Origin: Actinomycetes bacterium
GTDB taxonomy: Bacteria > Actinomycetota > Acidimicrobiia > Acidimicrobiales > Bog-793
DNA length: 36,740 nt
Assembly: GCA_021809805.1 (NCBI GenBank)
Contig: JAJZKA010000016.1
Span: 1 to 36,740, forward strand
Direction: 5' to 3'
This document shows positions 8,715 to 19,268 of this stretch, piece after piece (the stretch's first letter is position 1; each line of letters opens with the position of its first letter). The notes under the pieces are model-generated. The model searched no databases and was not told the origin of the DNA. It was given only the letters and a program-made list of their open reading frames with translations. The translations under genes were made by a program, and so were the position numbers.

Positions 8715-8727
8715 TCGTGTGACACGA
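8715..8727. promoter_or_regulatory. Short palindrome upstream of the PASTA kinase, possible operator
   Basis: TCGTGT-G-ACACGA is a perfect 6-bp inverted repeat around a single central base. It lies about 55 bp upstream of the kinase start, in the 96-bp gap between ligA and the kinase. Size and position fit a transcription-factor site. I do not recognise the cognate regulator. Confidence 0.3.
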
Positions 8728-8756
8728 TAGATCCCTGAGCAGGTACGACGCGTTGT

Positions 8757-12018
<3,262 letters not shown>

Positions 12019-12045
12019 GCGCCTCGTGTCAGGGCGTGCCTCGCG

Positions 12046-13191
12046 TCACGGCGCGCCCGGCGCCAGACGACACAGGGCGGAGCTCACGACCGCGATCGCA
12101 TCGTCGATCTCGTCCGCAGTCGTCGTCGCCCCGAGGCTGAAGCGCACCGCTTCGCGGGCCCGCGCCTTGGTCCAGCCCATCGCCAACAGCACATGACTCG
12201 CTTGTCTGGCCCCGCTCGCACAAGCAGACCCAACCGACCCGCATACCCCCTGGGCGTCGCACAGCAACAGCAGCTCCTCGCCATCGACGCCATCGGGCAG
12301 CTGCAGGTGGGCGTTGCCCGCGACCCGCAGCGCGCGCGGAACCGACTCGGCGAGGCCGGGCGCCGCAGCCATCAGCGTGTCGACGAAGTGATCCCGCAGC
12401 GCGCCGATGCGGGCAACGGTCGCCGGCCGCTCGGCGGCGACAATCTGTGCCGCCACCGCGGCTCCCACGATGCCGGCGACGTTCTCGGTTCCTGGGCGAA
12501 GCCCTCGCTCCTGACCGCCGCCGAGCATCAACGGCTGCAGCGCACGGGCGCGAGCGCGCACCACAAGCGCGCCGACGCCCTTTGGTCCGCCGAACTTGTG
12601 TGCAGACACACTGACCAGGTCACAGCCCGCCAGCCACTCGGTGATGTCCAGCCAGGGCACTGCCTGGACTGCGTCGCAATGCACGAGCGCGTCCGGAGCG
12701 CGGGCGCGCACGAGCTCCACCACTTCCCTCAGCGGCTGGATGACTCCCACCTCGTTGTTGACCGCCATCACCGAGACGAGCCGGACCGAAGGATCGAGCA
12801 GTTCGCCCAGCCGTCCGAGGTCGATGCGCCCATCGGGCAGCACTGGCGCGACCACTCCTCGGAGCGCGCCAAGAGGAGCGAGCACCGCCTTGTGCTCGAC
12901 GGCGGAGGCCACGGCATGACCAGTCGACGCCACGCCATGGATCGCGAGGTTGTCGGCCTCCGAGCCGCTTGCCGTCCAGACGATCTCTCCGGGCGCGCAG
13001 CCGAGCACCGACGCGAGCTGCTCGCGCGCGTCGTCGACTGCCCGGCGCGCCCGGCGAGCGCTCGCGTAGATGCCCGAAGGATTGGCGTACTGCTCCTTCA
13101 GGTACGGCAACATCGCCGCGAGGGCCTCGGGATGAAGCGGCGTCGTCGCCGCATGGTCGAGATAGGCAGTCGGCGAAACAGATTCAGTCAT
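12046..13191 (-). CDS. Cysteine desulfurase, NifS/IscS family
   Basis: A PLP enzyme converting cysteine to alanine plus a protein persulfide. Of 381 residues, the diagnostic ones are YLDHAATTP at the N-terminus, His100, Asp173 and Gln176, the PLP-binding Lys199 in SVSAHKFGGPKG, and the catalytic Cys324 in GSACASGA. ATG at 13191 is preceded by GGGAGGTG at 5 nt, one of the strongest ribosome sites in the window; upstream sequence in the same frame belongs to another gene. No iscU/sufU, ferredoxin or iscR is adjacent, and mnmA follows directly. This favours a dedicated role in tRNA thiolation over general Fe-S assembly, by inference from context. Confidence 0.93.
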   Translation of the reverse strand: MTESVSPTAYLDHAATTPLHPEALAAMLPYLKEQYANPSGIYASARRARRAVDDAREQLASVLGCAPGEIVWTASGSEADNLAIHGVASTGHAVASAVEHKAVLAPLGALRGVVAPVLPDGRIDLGRLGELLDPSVRLVSVMAVNNEVGVIQPLREVVELVRARAPDALVHCDAVQAVPWLDITEWLAGCDLVSVSAHKFGGPKGVGALVVRARARALQPLMLGGGQERGLRPGTENVAGIVGAAVAAQIVAAERPATVARIGALRDHFVDTLMAAAPGLAESVPRALRVAGNAHLQLPDGVDGEELLLLCDAQGVCGSVGSACASGARQASHVLLAMGWTKARAREAVRFSLGATTTADEIDDAIAVVSSALCRLAPGAP

Positions 13192-13217
13192 CGGCGCACC
13201 TCCCGTCCAAGCAACGC

Positions 13218-14582
13218 TCAATCGGGGATCACGCCGGCATAGCAGGCGGCCCGGCTCGCCTGCAGGTACGGCAGCGAGATCGAGCCGCCCTGGCTGAGGG
13301 TCGCGACGCTCGACCTCCCGGCGACCGCCTGGCGCAAGAACGCGGTGGGCGACACCCCGGCGATCTCGGCCCGGAAGAAGGCCTCGGTCGCCTTGACCAC
13401 GACTTCGAACGACTCGGGGTTGCGTCCGTTGTAGGGACCGATGTGGGTCTTTGCGGTCAGATCCAAGAACCACTTGTCGTTCTGGTTCACCGCGTTGTAG
13501 AGCTGGGCTGCATCCTCGGGGGTGTTGCACGCGTCGTTGCGGCTCTGGGTAAACAACATCGGCGGAGACGAGGGGGTCGCTCCGTAGGCGCCAGGGGTCG
13601 TGTCGATCTCGGCCCCCGAGAGCACCGCAACCCCGCGCACCTGCAACCCGGCGAGCAAGCCAGCACTGGCATGCTCATAGGCGAGGGTGGCCACGGTATC
13701 GCCGCCGTCGGACTGGCCGGCAAGGATGATGGGCCCTGTCGACATCAATCCCTTCACGAACGCGCAGTTGGGGCTCTGGCCCCGAGCAGCCGACTCGAGG
13801 CGGCGCGTGACGAACGCGACGTCAGCAGGCTGATTGACGAGGTCGGACTCGGCGATATTGCCCTGCACGGCGACTGCGGCCGGATTGGTGTCAGGAAAGA
13901 TCGGCGCCGCGACGACATAGCCGGCACGCACCCAGGCATCGAGCAGTGCGCGGTACTCGACGGGATAGACCTTAAAGCCGGGGGCGAAGACGACCAGCGG
14001 GAACGGGCCCCGGCGGTAGGCCGGGTGCGCCCGCAGTGTTTCACTGGCCGAATTGCCGTTCGTCGTCGGGTACCGCACTTGGGTGACGAGGCGCCGGCCC
14101 GGCGTCGAGACCCGAGTTTTCCAGTTCTTGGTCGAGCGTGAGGTGTCGATGAAGGTGCAGTTGACAAGCCCGACCCGCAGCGCCGCAGGAGCGGCCTTGG
14201 GATCGGCCGCAGGAGCGGCCTTGGGACCGGCCGCAGGAGCGGCCTTGGGACCGGCCGCAGGAGCGGCCTTGGGACCGGCCGCAGGAGCGGCCTTGGGACC
14301 GGCCGCAGGAGCGGCCTTGGTGTGCCGAGCGGTCGTCTGCACCGTGATCGGCGCGTTCTTGTGCGCAAAGCGGTCCGCTCCGGCGGCGATGAGCACGATG
14401 AGCACGATGATGCCGATCAGCGCGCTTGCCCGCCGCCGACGCAGCGTCGCGGCGGGCGGGCGGCGACGCTGGAGCGACGCCGGGAGGGGCTGACGCGGCC
14501 GTCGGGAAGGTAGGGCGCGGGGCGGTGGAAGTGGCCGCCCCCGACGCGGGTCGCGCGATGGGGGACGACGATTCATCGACAT
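13218..14582 (-). CDS. Membrane-anchored extracytoplasmic alpha/beta hydrolase with Ala/Pro repeat linker
   Basis: A 454-residue protein with three parts. Residues 1-52 are a Pro/Arg-rich basic cytoplasmic tail. Residues 53-69 (ALIGIIVLIVLIAAGAD) are a single membrane anchor, N-terminus inside by the positive-inside rule. Residues 88-134 are six copies of KAAP-AA(G/D)P. The rest is an alpha/beta hydrolase of the platelet-activating-factor-acetylhydrolase/dienelactone type, with VVFAPGF as oxyanion region, nucleophile Ser291 in AGQSDGGD, and later Asp (QSRNDAC) and His (KTHIGPY) candidates. The substrate is unknown, probably an ester or polymer outside the membrane. The start is one of two ATGs (14582 or 14576), neither with a strong ribosome site. 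Confidence 0.8.
   Translation of the reverse strand: MSMNRRPPSRDPRRGRPLPPPRALPSRRPRQPLPASLQRRRPPAATLRRRRASALIGIIVLIVLIAAGADRFAHKNAPITVQTTARHTKAAPAAGPKAAPAAGPKAAPAAGPKAAPAAGPKAAPAADPKAAPAALRVGLVNCTFIDTSRSTKNWKTRVSTPGRRLVTQVRYPTTNGNSASETLRAHPAYRRGPFPLVVFAPGFKVYPVEYRALLDAWVRAGYVVAAPIFPDTNPAAVAVQGNIAESDLVNQPADVAFVTRRLESAARGQSPNCAFVKGLMSTGPIILAGQSDGGDTVATLAYEHASAGLLAGLQVRGVAVLSGAEIDTTPGAYGATPSSPPMLFTQSRNDACNTPEDAAQLYNAVNQNDKWFLDLTAKTHIGPYNGRNPESFEVVVKATEAFFRAEIAGVSPTAFLRQAVAGRSSVATLSQGGSISLPYLQASRAACYAGVIPD
14182..14320 (-). repeat. 24-bp tandem repeat coding for KAAPAAGP units
   Basis: Five complete 24-bp units at 14182-14205, 14206-14229, 14230-14253, 14254-14277 and 14278-14301, plus a 19-bp partial unit to 14320. 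Units are identical except one base in the first (gatcg for gaccg), which gives Asp instead of Gly. The length is a multiple of three, so gain or loss of units keeps the frame and only changes linker length in the hydrolase. Confidence 0.95.
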
Positions 14583-14631
14583 CGACGGGCCAGGCTAGTT
14601 GAGCGACCTTTCGCCAACGGCGCGCATCGAC

Positions 14632-15087
14632 TCATCCGGGCTGCACGGCCATGAAGAACAGCGCCACCACAAAGCCGATGCTCGTGGCGAGCGCGGCACG
14701 CTGGCACCGGCGGGTGGCGACGGCGATCAGCCGGGAGTCCCTTGGCGCCGGGGCCGCGAGGGCCGCCTTGATCGCCCGTTCCGCGGGCCATAGCCAGATG
14801 CTGGCGATCGCTGCCGACGCGAGCCAGATGCCGATCCCGACCCAGGGATAGGGATGGCGAAGCGGGTGAAAGCGGTGGAGGGCGAGCAGCACGACGCCGA
14901 GCACGGGGACGGCGAAGAGCGTCCAAGCCACACGGTTGGCCCCCGGGGCAAAATAGCGCCGCGCCGCCGGCGTCGGCGGTGATGACCCTGCCGGGCCCGC
15001 GTAGCCGCCGGTTGCCGCGAGCGAGCCGAACCCGGCGAGTGCGGCGAGCACGTGCAGGACCATCACCGCGTCGTACAGCTCGTTCAT
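14632..15087 (-). CDS. Small integral membrane protein, DUF2269-like
   Basis: A 151-residue protein with four hydrophobic segments: VMVLHVLAALAGFGSLAATG near the N-terminus, WTLFAVPVLGVVLLAL, WVGIGIWLASAAIASIWLW, and AALATSIGFVVALFFM at the C-terminus. The LHVLAALAGFGSLAATGGY start and the His-containing HRFHPLRHPYP loop resemble predicted membrane proteins of the DUF2269 group, which have no assigned function. ATG at 15087 is preceded by a GGCGGGG run. It is divergent from galT; between them lies a 33-bp inverted repeat. The downstream hydrolase gene starts 49 bp after its stop. Confidence 0.65.
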   Translation of the reverse strand: MNELYDAVMVLHVLAALAGFGSLAATGGYAGPAGSSPPTPAARRYFAPGANRVAWTLFAVPVLGVVLLALHRFHPLRHPYPWVGIGIWLASAAIASIWLWPAERAIKAALAAPAPRDSRLIAVATRRCQRAALATSIGFVVALFFMAVQPG

Positions 15088-15107
15088 CGCCCCGCCATGA
15101 TGGCCGC

Positions 15108-15140
15108 TCGGCCAGCGACCTGGCAGGTCGGCGTGGCCGA
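15108..15140. promoter_or_regulatory. 33-bp imperfect inverted repeat between divergent genes
   Basis: Outer arms TCGGCCA (15108-15114) and TGGCCGA (15134-15140) and inner arms CGACCT (15116-15121) and AGGTCG (15125-15130) both pair perfectly, separated by 1 nt on one side, 3 nt on the other and a 3-nt loop. It starts 21 bp upstream of the membrane-protein ATG and ends 85 bp before galT. No T-run flanks it, so it looks more like an operator or a leader hairpin than a terminator. Confidence 0.45.
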
Positions 15141-15224
15141 AACGGCACGTGATGGCGCGCGTACGCAGCGGCCGACGGCTACCGTGTGGAAGGGTCAGAC
15201 TTGCAGGGGGAGGGCCAAGCCCTG

Positions 15225-16226
15225 ATGAACCAGCTCCGACTCGACCCGCTCTCTGGGCGGTGGGTCGCCGTGTCGACGGAGCGCGTAGAGCGCGGCACCG
15301 TCTTCGCGCCGCGCCAGCAAGTGCCCTTTCCTGACCGCCCCTGCCCGTTCTGTCCCGGCAACGAGGACGCCACGCCCCCGGCGCTTGAGACCTATGGCGC
15401 CGAAGGCCACTGGCTGGTGCGGGTCGTGCCGAACCGCTACCCGGCCTTCGAGGGCATGGCTCCCTTTGTGGTTGAGCACCGCGGCCCGGTTTTCACCGAG
15501 GCGCCAGCGAGTGGCATCCACGAGGTGCTTGTATTCTCACCAAATCACGACCTGACGCTCGGCGAACTCGATGACACCCAGTGCCAACTGGTGATGTCCG
15601 CGATCCGAGACCGCGTGGAAGAGCACCAAAGCACGCCGGGGCTGCGCTACAGCCAGGTGATCGTGAACTCAGGGCGAGAGGCGGGCGCGTCGCTCGAGCA
15701 TCCTCACGGCCAGCTGCTCGGCATCCCATTCGTGCCCCGCGAGCTCGTCGACGAGCAGGGGAGTTTTGCGCGCTTTGCCGGCGGGTGCCTGCTGTGCACG
15801 GCCACCACCTCAGAGGAGCGGGCCGGCTACCGCATCGTCGACGCCGACGAGCACGCGGTCACCTTTGCCCCCTACTGGAGCGGGAGCCCCTATGAGCTGC
15901 TGGTGGTCCCCCGCGCCCATGAGCCCCACCTCCACCACACCACCCCCGCAGACCTCGGCGGCTGCGGCGTCGCGGTGCGCAATGCGATCGCCTCGCTGCA
16001 GCTGCTCCTCGGCGATATCGCCTACAACGTGATCTTCCACTCCGCCCCTTACCGGGCAAGCTCCCCTTACCACTGGCACGTCCACGTGCTGCCGAAGCTG
16101 ACCACGCGTGCCGGCTTCGAGCTCGGCACGGGCGTCTATATCAACGTCGTCGCCCCCGAGCGGGCGGCCGAGGAGCTGCGCGCCGTGGCGGGCCAGCGTC
16201 ACCGGGCCGCGGGCGTCGCCTCGTAG
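15225..16226 (+). CDS. galT: Galactose-1-phosphate uridylyltransferase
   Basis: GalT swaps UMP between UDP-glucose and galactose-1-phosphate in the Leloir pathway. The 333-residue product has the zinc cysteines CPFCPGNE (Cys40/Cys43), RVVPNRYPAF, and the active-site HPHGQ at 159-163 with nucleophile His161. A C-terminal HWHVHVLPK segment is also present. The frame is open further upstream, but ATG at 15225 gives the standard MNQLRLDPLSGRWV start; GGGGGAGGG lies about 11 nt before it. It is alone on the plus strand here, with no galK or galE adjacent. The last 28 bp overlap the 3' end of the convergent maltokinase-like gene. A related nucleotidyltransferase specificity cannot be excluded. Confidence 0.9.
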   Translation: MNQLRLDPLSGRWVAVSTERVERGTVFAPRQQVPFPDRPCPFCPGNEDATPPALETYGAEGHWLVRVVPNRYPAFEGMAPFVVEHRGPVFTEAPASGIHEVLVFSPNHDLTLGELDDTQCQLVMSAIRDRVEEHQSTPGLRYSQVIVNSGREAGASLEHPHGQLLGIPFVPRELVDEQGSFARFAGGCLLCTATTSEERAGYRIVDADEHAVTFAPYWSGSPYELLVVPRAHEPHLHHTTPADLGGCGVAVRNAIASLQLLLGDIAYNVIFHSAPYRASSPYHWHVHVLPKLTTRAGFELGTGVYINVVAPERAAEELRAVAGQRHRAAGVAS

Positions 16227-17530
16227 CGATCGGCGCGCACCGCCTCGAAGGCGGTGAGCAATACCTCAACGGTCTCAGGCGATTCGGGCAGCAGCGAGCC
16301 CACACCGTCGGATTCCCGGTAGCCGGCGAGGAACGCCTCACGGTTGCGCCGCTCCCATGCCGCCGCGAGGCCCGCCGCCACCTCGGCCTCCGACGTCGGA
16401 CGCTGGGCCAGCGCCTCGGCGGCCACCCGGTGCAGCGAGAAGCACATGTCGGCGAGATCCTCGATCGGTGAGCCCACCCGGGGCGCCAGGGACGGGTCGG
16501 GCTTGGCGCTCGCATAGAGGGGGTCATCGCCGAACCCTGCGACCAGCCAGCCGCGCTCGGTGCGCATGACCCGGCGCAGGTGGTAATCACCGTGCACGCG
16601 AATCGATACGCCGAGCGATCCGCGCGCCGCGGCGCCGATCTGCTCGCCGAGGGCGGCCAGCCGCGGCGAGCCCGCACCGGTGACAATCCGCGCCACGCTG
16701 GCCGGCTCGGCCGCCTGCGCGCCGAACGCGGCGCTCATGGCGGCGTGCAAGCCCGCGGTCATCACCCCGAGGCGGCGCATCTCGGCAGAGAAGTCTCCGC
16801 CGGCGCTCGCGGTCTCGACGTCCGGGTCGATCTCACCGCCGACGTAGCCAATGGCACCTTGCTCGTCGGTCCCCGACGCGTGGGCCAGCAGGTCGCGCAG
16901 CGAGGTGAGAGCGAGCAGGCGCCCCTCGAGCGCGCTCGGCAAGAACTCGCGCACCACTGCAAGGTCGCAGCCGTAGCCACGCCAGCGAGCAATGGGCTGC
17001 AACAGCGCCTCGAATCCCGCGGCCTCGAGGCGAAACATCATCTCGACCTCTGGCCGCTCGCCCTCTTCGAGGACCCGATAGCACTTCATGAAGAGCCGCT
17101 CGTCGAACACCAGCGACGCGTGCGAGACCAAGGTGGCGACCCGCCGCACGCGCTCGGCGCTCTCCCTCCCCTCGGTGACGAGCGCGAGCAGGCGAGTCAG
17201 CAAGTCGTCGTCGGCGAGCGCGTCGTAGACGAGGACGCCATGGTTTGCATTGCCACGAAGCGACGCCGAACCGAGCAGTGCCGATTCGCGCCCTTTCAGT
17301 ACCCCGCCGACGGCCGTCGCCTCACGCCAGCCGGTGAGCAGCTGGAATCGCTGCGCCCCCCGAGCGAGCAGCAGTCGAGCCAAGCCGGGTTCGCCCTCGC
17401 GCAGCACGTCGGCCGCCACGAGGCTGAGCTCGCCCGCGGGTTTGCCGGCGATCGCACGGTGGAACCACACCTGACGCTCGAGGTAGGTCCGGGCGAGGTC
17501 GGCGAGCGAGGTTTCAGTCGGCGCCGTCAT
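16199..17530 (-). CDS. Maltokinase-like protein with altered Mg-binding motifs
   Basis: The 443-residue protein matches the architecture of maltokinase (Mak/Pep2), which phosphorylates maltose from TreS to maltose-1-phosphate. It has an N-terminal cap-like domain, FMKCYR with a putative ATP-binding Lys149, RPEVEMMF, and RVHGDYHL with catalytic-type Asp315. Two positions that normally bind Mg differ: canonical HGDYHLGQ reads HGDYHLRR (Arg320 for Gln), and canonical DFEGEP reads GFGDDP (Gly332 for Asp). I re-read these codons from the DNA and they are unambiguous. It may therefore be a weak or altered kinase or a pseudokinase partner of TreS. Its ATG overlaps the treS stop as ATGA, so the two are translationally coupled. 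Confidence 0.8.
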   Translation of the reverse strand: MTAPTETSLADLARTYLERQVWFHRAIAGKPAGELSLVAADVLREGEPGLARLLLARGAQRFQLLTGWREATAVGGVLKGRESALLGSASLRGNANHGVLVYDALADDDLLTRLLALVTEGRESAERVRRVATLVSHASLVFDERLFMKCYRVLEEGERPEVEMMFRLEAAGFEALLQPIARWRGYGCDLAVVREFLPSALEGRLLALTSLRDLLAHASGTDEQGAIGYVGGEIDPDVETASAGGDFSAEMRRLGVMTAGLHAAMSAAFGAQAAEPASVARIVTGAGSPRLAALGEQIGAAARGSLGVSIRVHGDYHLRRVMRTERGWLVAGFGDDPLYASAKPDPSLAPRVGSPIEDLADMCFSLHRVAAEALAQRPTSEAEVAAGLAAAWERRNREAFLAGYRESDGVGSLLPESPETVEVLLTAFEAVRADRYEATPAAR

Positions 17531-19266
17531 GTGGACTCCAGCTCAAGCCAGTAAAAGCCGTGCGGGCCGAGCGTCAAGAAGTAGCCGCCCGAGCCGACGA
17601 CGGGGAATTGGGTGCGCCCGACGAGCTCAATGGGCACACAGCCCTCGAAGCGGCCGAGGCCGATCTCGGCCGCCTGGGCGAAACGGCTGAGGTTGTTCAC
17701 GCACAGGACCGGTGTCTCGCCGCTTTCACCTTCGGGGATCCGCACATAGGCGAGCACCGAGGGGTTGTCGGCCGGCAGGATCTCGATCCCTCCCGTGGCG
17801 AACACCTGATAGTGACGCCTGATCGCGAGCATCCGCTGCAACCAGTGCAAGAAGGAGGAGGGATCGCGCAGCCCCGCTTCGACGTTCACCGCCTGGAAGC
17901 CGTAGACCGGGTCCATCGAGGGCGGCAGGAACAGCTGCGCGAAGTCCGCCTGAGAGAAGCCACCGTTGCGGTCCGGGGTCCACTGCATCGGTGTCCGCAC
18001 CCCGTCGCGATCGCCGAGGTAGATGTTGTCACCCATCAAGAGCTCGTCGCCGTAATACAGCACGGGACTGCCCGGCAGGGAGAGCAAGAGCGCGTGCAGC
18101 AGTTCGGCGATGCCGCGGTTGTTCTCGACAAGGGGCGCGAGCCGCCGACGGATCCCGAGATTCTTTCGCATCCGGGGATCACTCGCGTACTCGGCGTACA
18201 TGTAATCACGCTCTTCGTCGGTGACCATCTCCAAGGTGAGTTCGTCGTGGTTGCGCAAGAAGATTCCCCACTGGGCGCCGTCGGGGACGTCCGGCGTGTG
18301 GGCGAGGATCTCAGTGATCGGGAAACGCTGCTCGCGTCGCACCGCCATGAACATGCGGGGCATGAGCGGGAAATGAAAGCACATGTGGCACTCATCGCCC
18401 TGGCCGAAGTAGTCGACCACGTCGGCGGGCCACTGGTTCACCTCGGCCAGCAGCATGCGGTTGGGAAAGTCGCAGTCGATCTCTTTGCGCATTCGTTGTA
18501 GGAACGCGTGGGTGTCGGGGAGGTTCTCGCCGCTCGTCCCTTCCCGCTGGTACAAGTAGGCGGCCGCGTCCAGACGGAAACCGTCAAGGCCGAGCCCGAG
18601 CCAGAAGCGGACGACCTGAAGCATGGCTTCTTGGACCTCGGGATTCTCGTAATTGAGATCCGGCTGGTGATGGAAAAAGCGGTGCCAGTAGAACTGCTGG
18701 CGCGCGTTGTCCCAGGTCCAATTGGACGATTCGGTGTCGCAGAAGATGATGCGGATGTCCGACATCGCCTGGTCGTCGTCGCTCCAGACGTACCAGTCCG
18801 CCTTGGGGTTGTCGCGCGACGCACGCGACTCTTTGAACCAGGGGTGCTCGTCGCTCGTGTGGTTGATGACGAGGTCGGAGATCACCCGCATGCCGCGGCG
18901 GTGCGCTTCCTCGATCAGCAGGGCGAGGTCATCCACCGACCCGCATTCGGGCGCCACGCTGTAGTAGTCGGCGACGTCGTAACCGCCGTCGCGCAGCGGC
19001 GAAGGGTAGTACGGCAACAGCCAGATACAGTCGATGCCGAGCCAGCCGAGGTAGTCGAGCTTGCCAACGATCCCCCGCAGGTCGCCGATGCCGTCCGCGT
19101 TCGAGTCGGCGAAGCCCCGCGGCAAGAGCTCGTAGAAGACGGCCTTTTGGTACCAGCGCGGGTCGTCACCAAGCGCGCGCCACGTCGGCGCACCAGGCAG
19201 CGAGAGCTTGGCCGCCGAGGGGACGAGAAGCGGCGCGCCGTGCGCGTGGGTGGGATCGCCACTCAC
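17527..19266 (-). CDS. treS: Trehalose synthase (maltose alpha-D-glucosyltransferase), GH13
   Basis: TreS interconverts maltose and trehalose by intramolecular glucosyl transfer. The 579-residue protein is a full GH13 TreS without a fused maltokinase. The N-terminus has WYQKAVFYELLPRGFADS and GYDVADYY. The catalytic residues read as nucleophile Asp233 (GFRLDAAAYL), acid/base Glu275 (LLAEVNQW) and Asp341 (RNHDELTLEM). The C-terminus ends in a beta-sandwich typical of the family. GTG at 19266 lies 2 bp after the murA stop. The maltokinase-like gene follows with a 4-bp overlap, the expected TreS-Mak pairing that feeds maltose-1-phosphate to GlgE; glgE itself is not in the window. Confidence 0.95.
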   Translation of the reverse strand: MSGDPTHAHGAPLLVPSAAKLSLPGAPTWRALGDDPRWYQKAVFYELLPRGFADSNADGIGDLRGIVGKLDYLGWLGIDCIWLLPYYPSPLRDGGYDVADYYSVAPECGSVDDLALLIEEAHRRGMRVISDLVINHTSDEHPWFKESRASRDNPKADWYVWSDDDQAMSDIRIIFCDTESSNWTWDNARQQFYWHRFFHHQPDLNYENPEVQEAMLQVVRFWLGLGLDGFRLDAAAYLYQREGTSGENLPDTHAFLQRMRKEIDCDFPNRMLLAEVNQWPADVVDYFGQGDECHMCFHFPLMPRMFMAVRREQRFPITEILAHTPDVPDGAQWGIFLRNHDELTLEMVTDEERDYMYAEYASDPRMRKNLGIRRRLAPLVENNRGIAELLHALLLSLPGSPVLYYGDELLMGDNIYLGDRDGVRTPMQWTPDRNGGFSQADFAQLFLPPSMDPVYGFQAVNVEAGLRDPSSFLHWLQRMLAIRRHYQVFATGGIEILPADNPSVLAYVRIPEGESGETPVLCVNNLSRFAQAAEIGLGRFEGCVPIELVGRTQFPVVGSGGYFLTLGPHGFYWLELEST

Positions 19267-19268
19267 GG

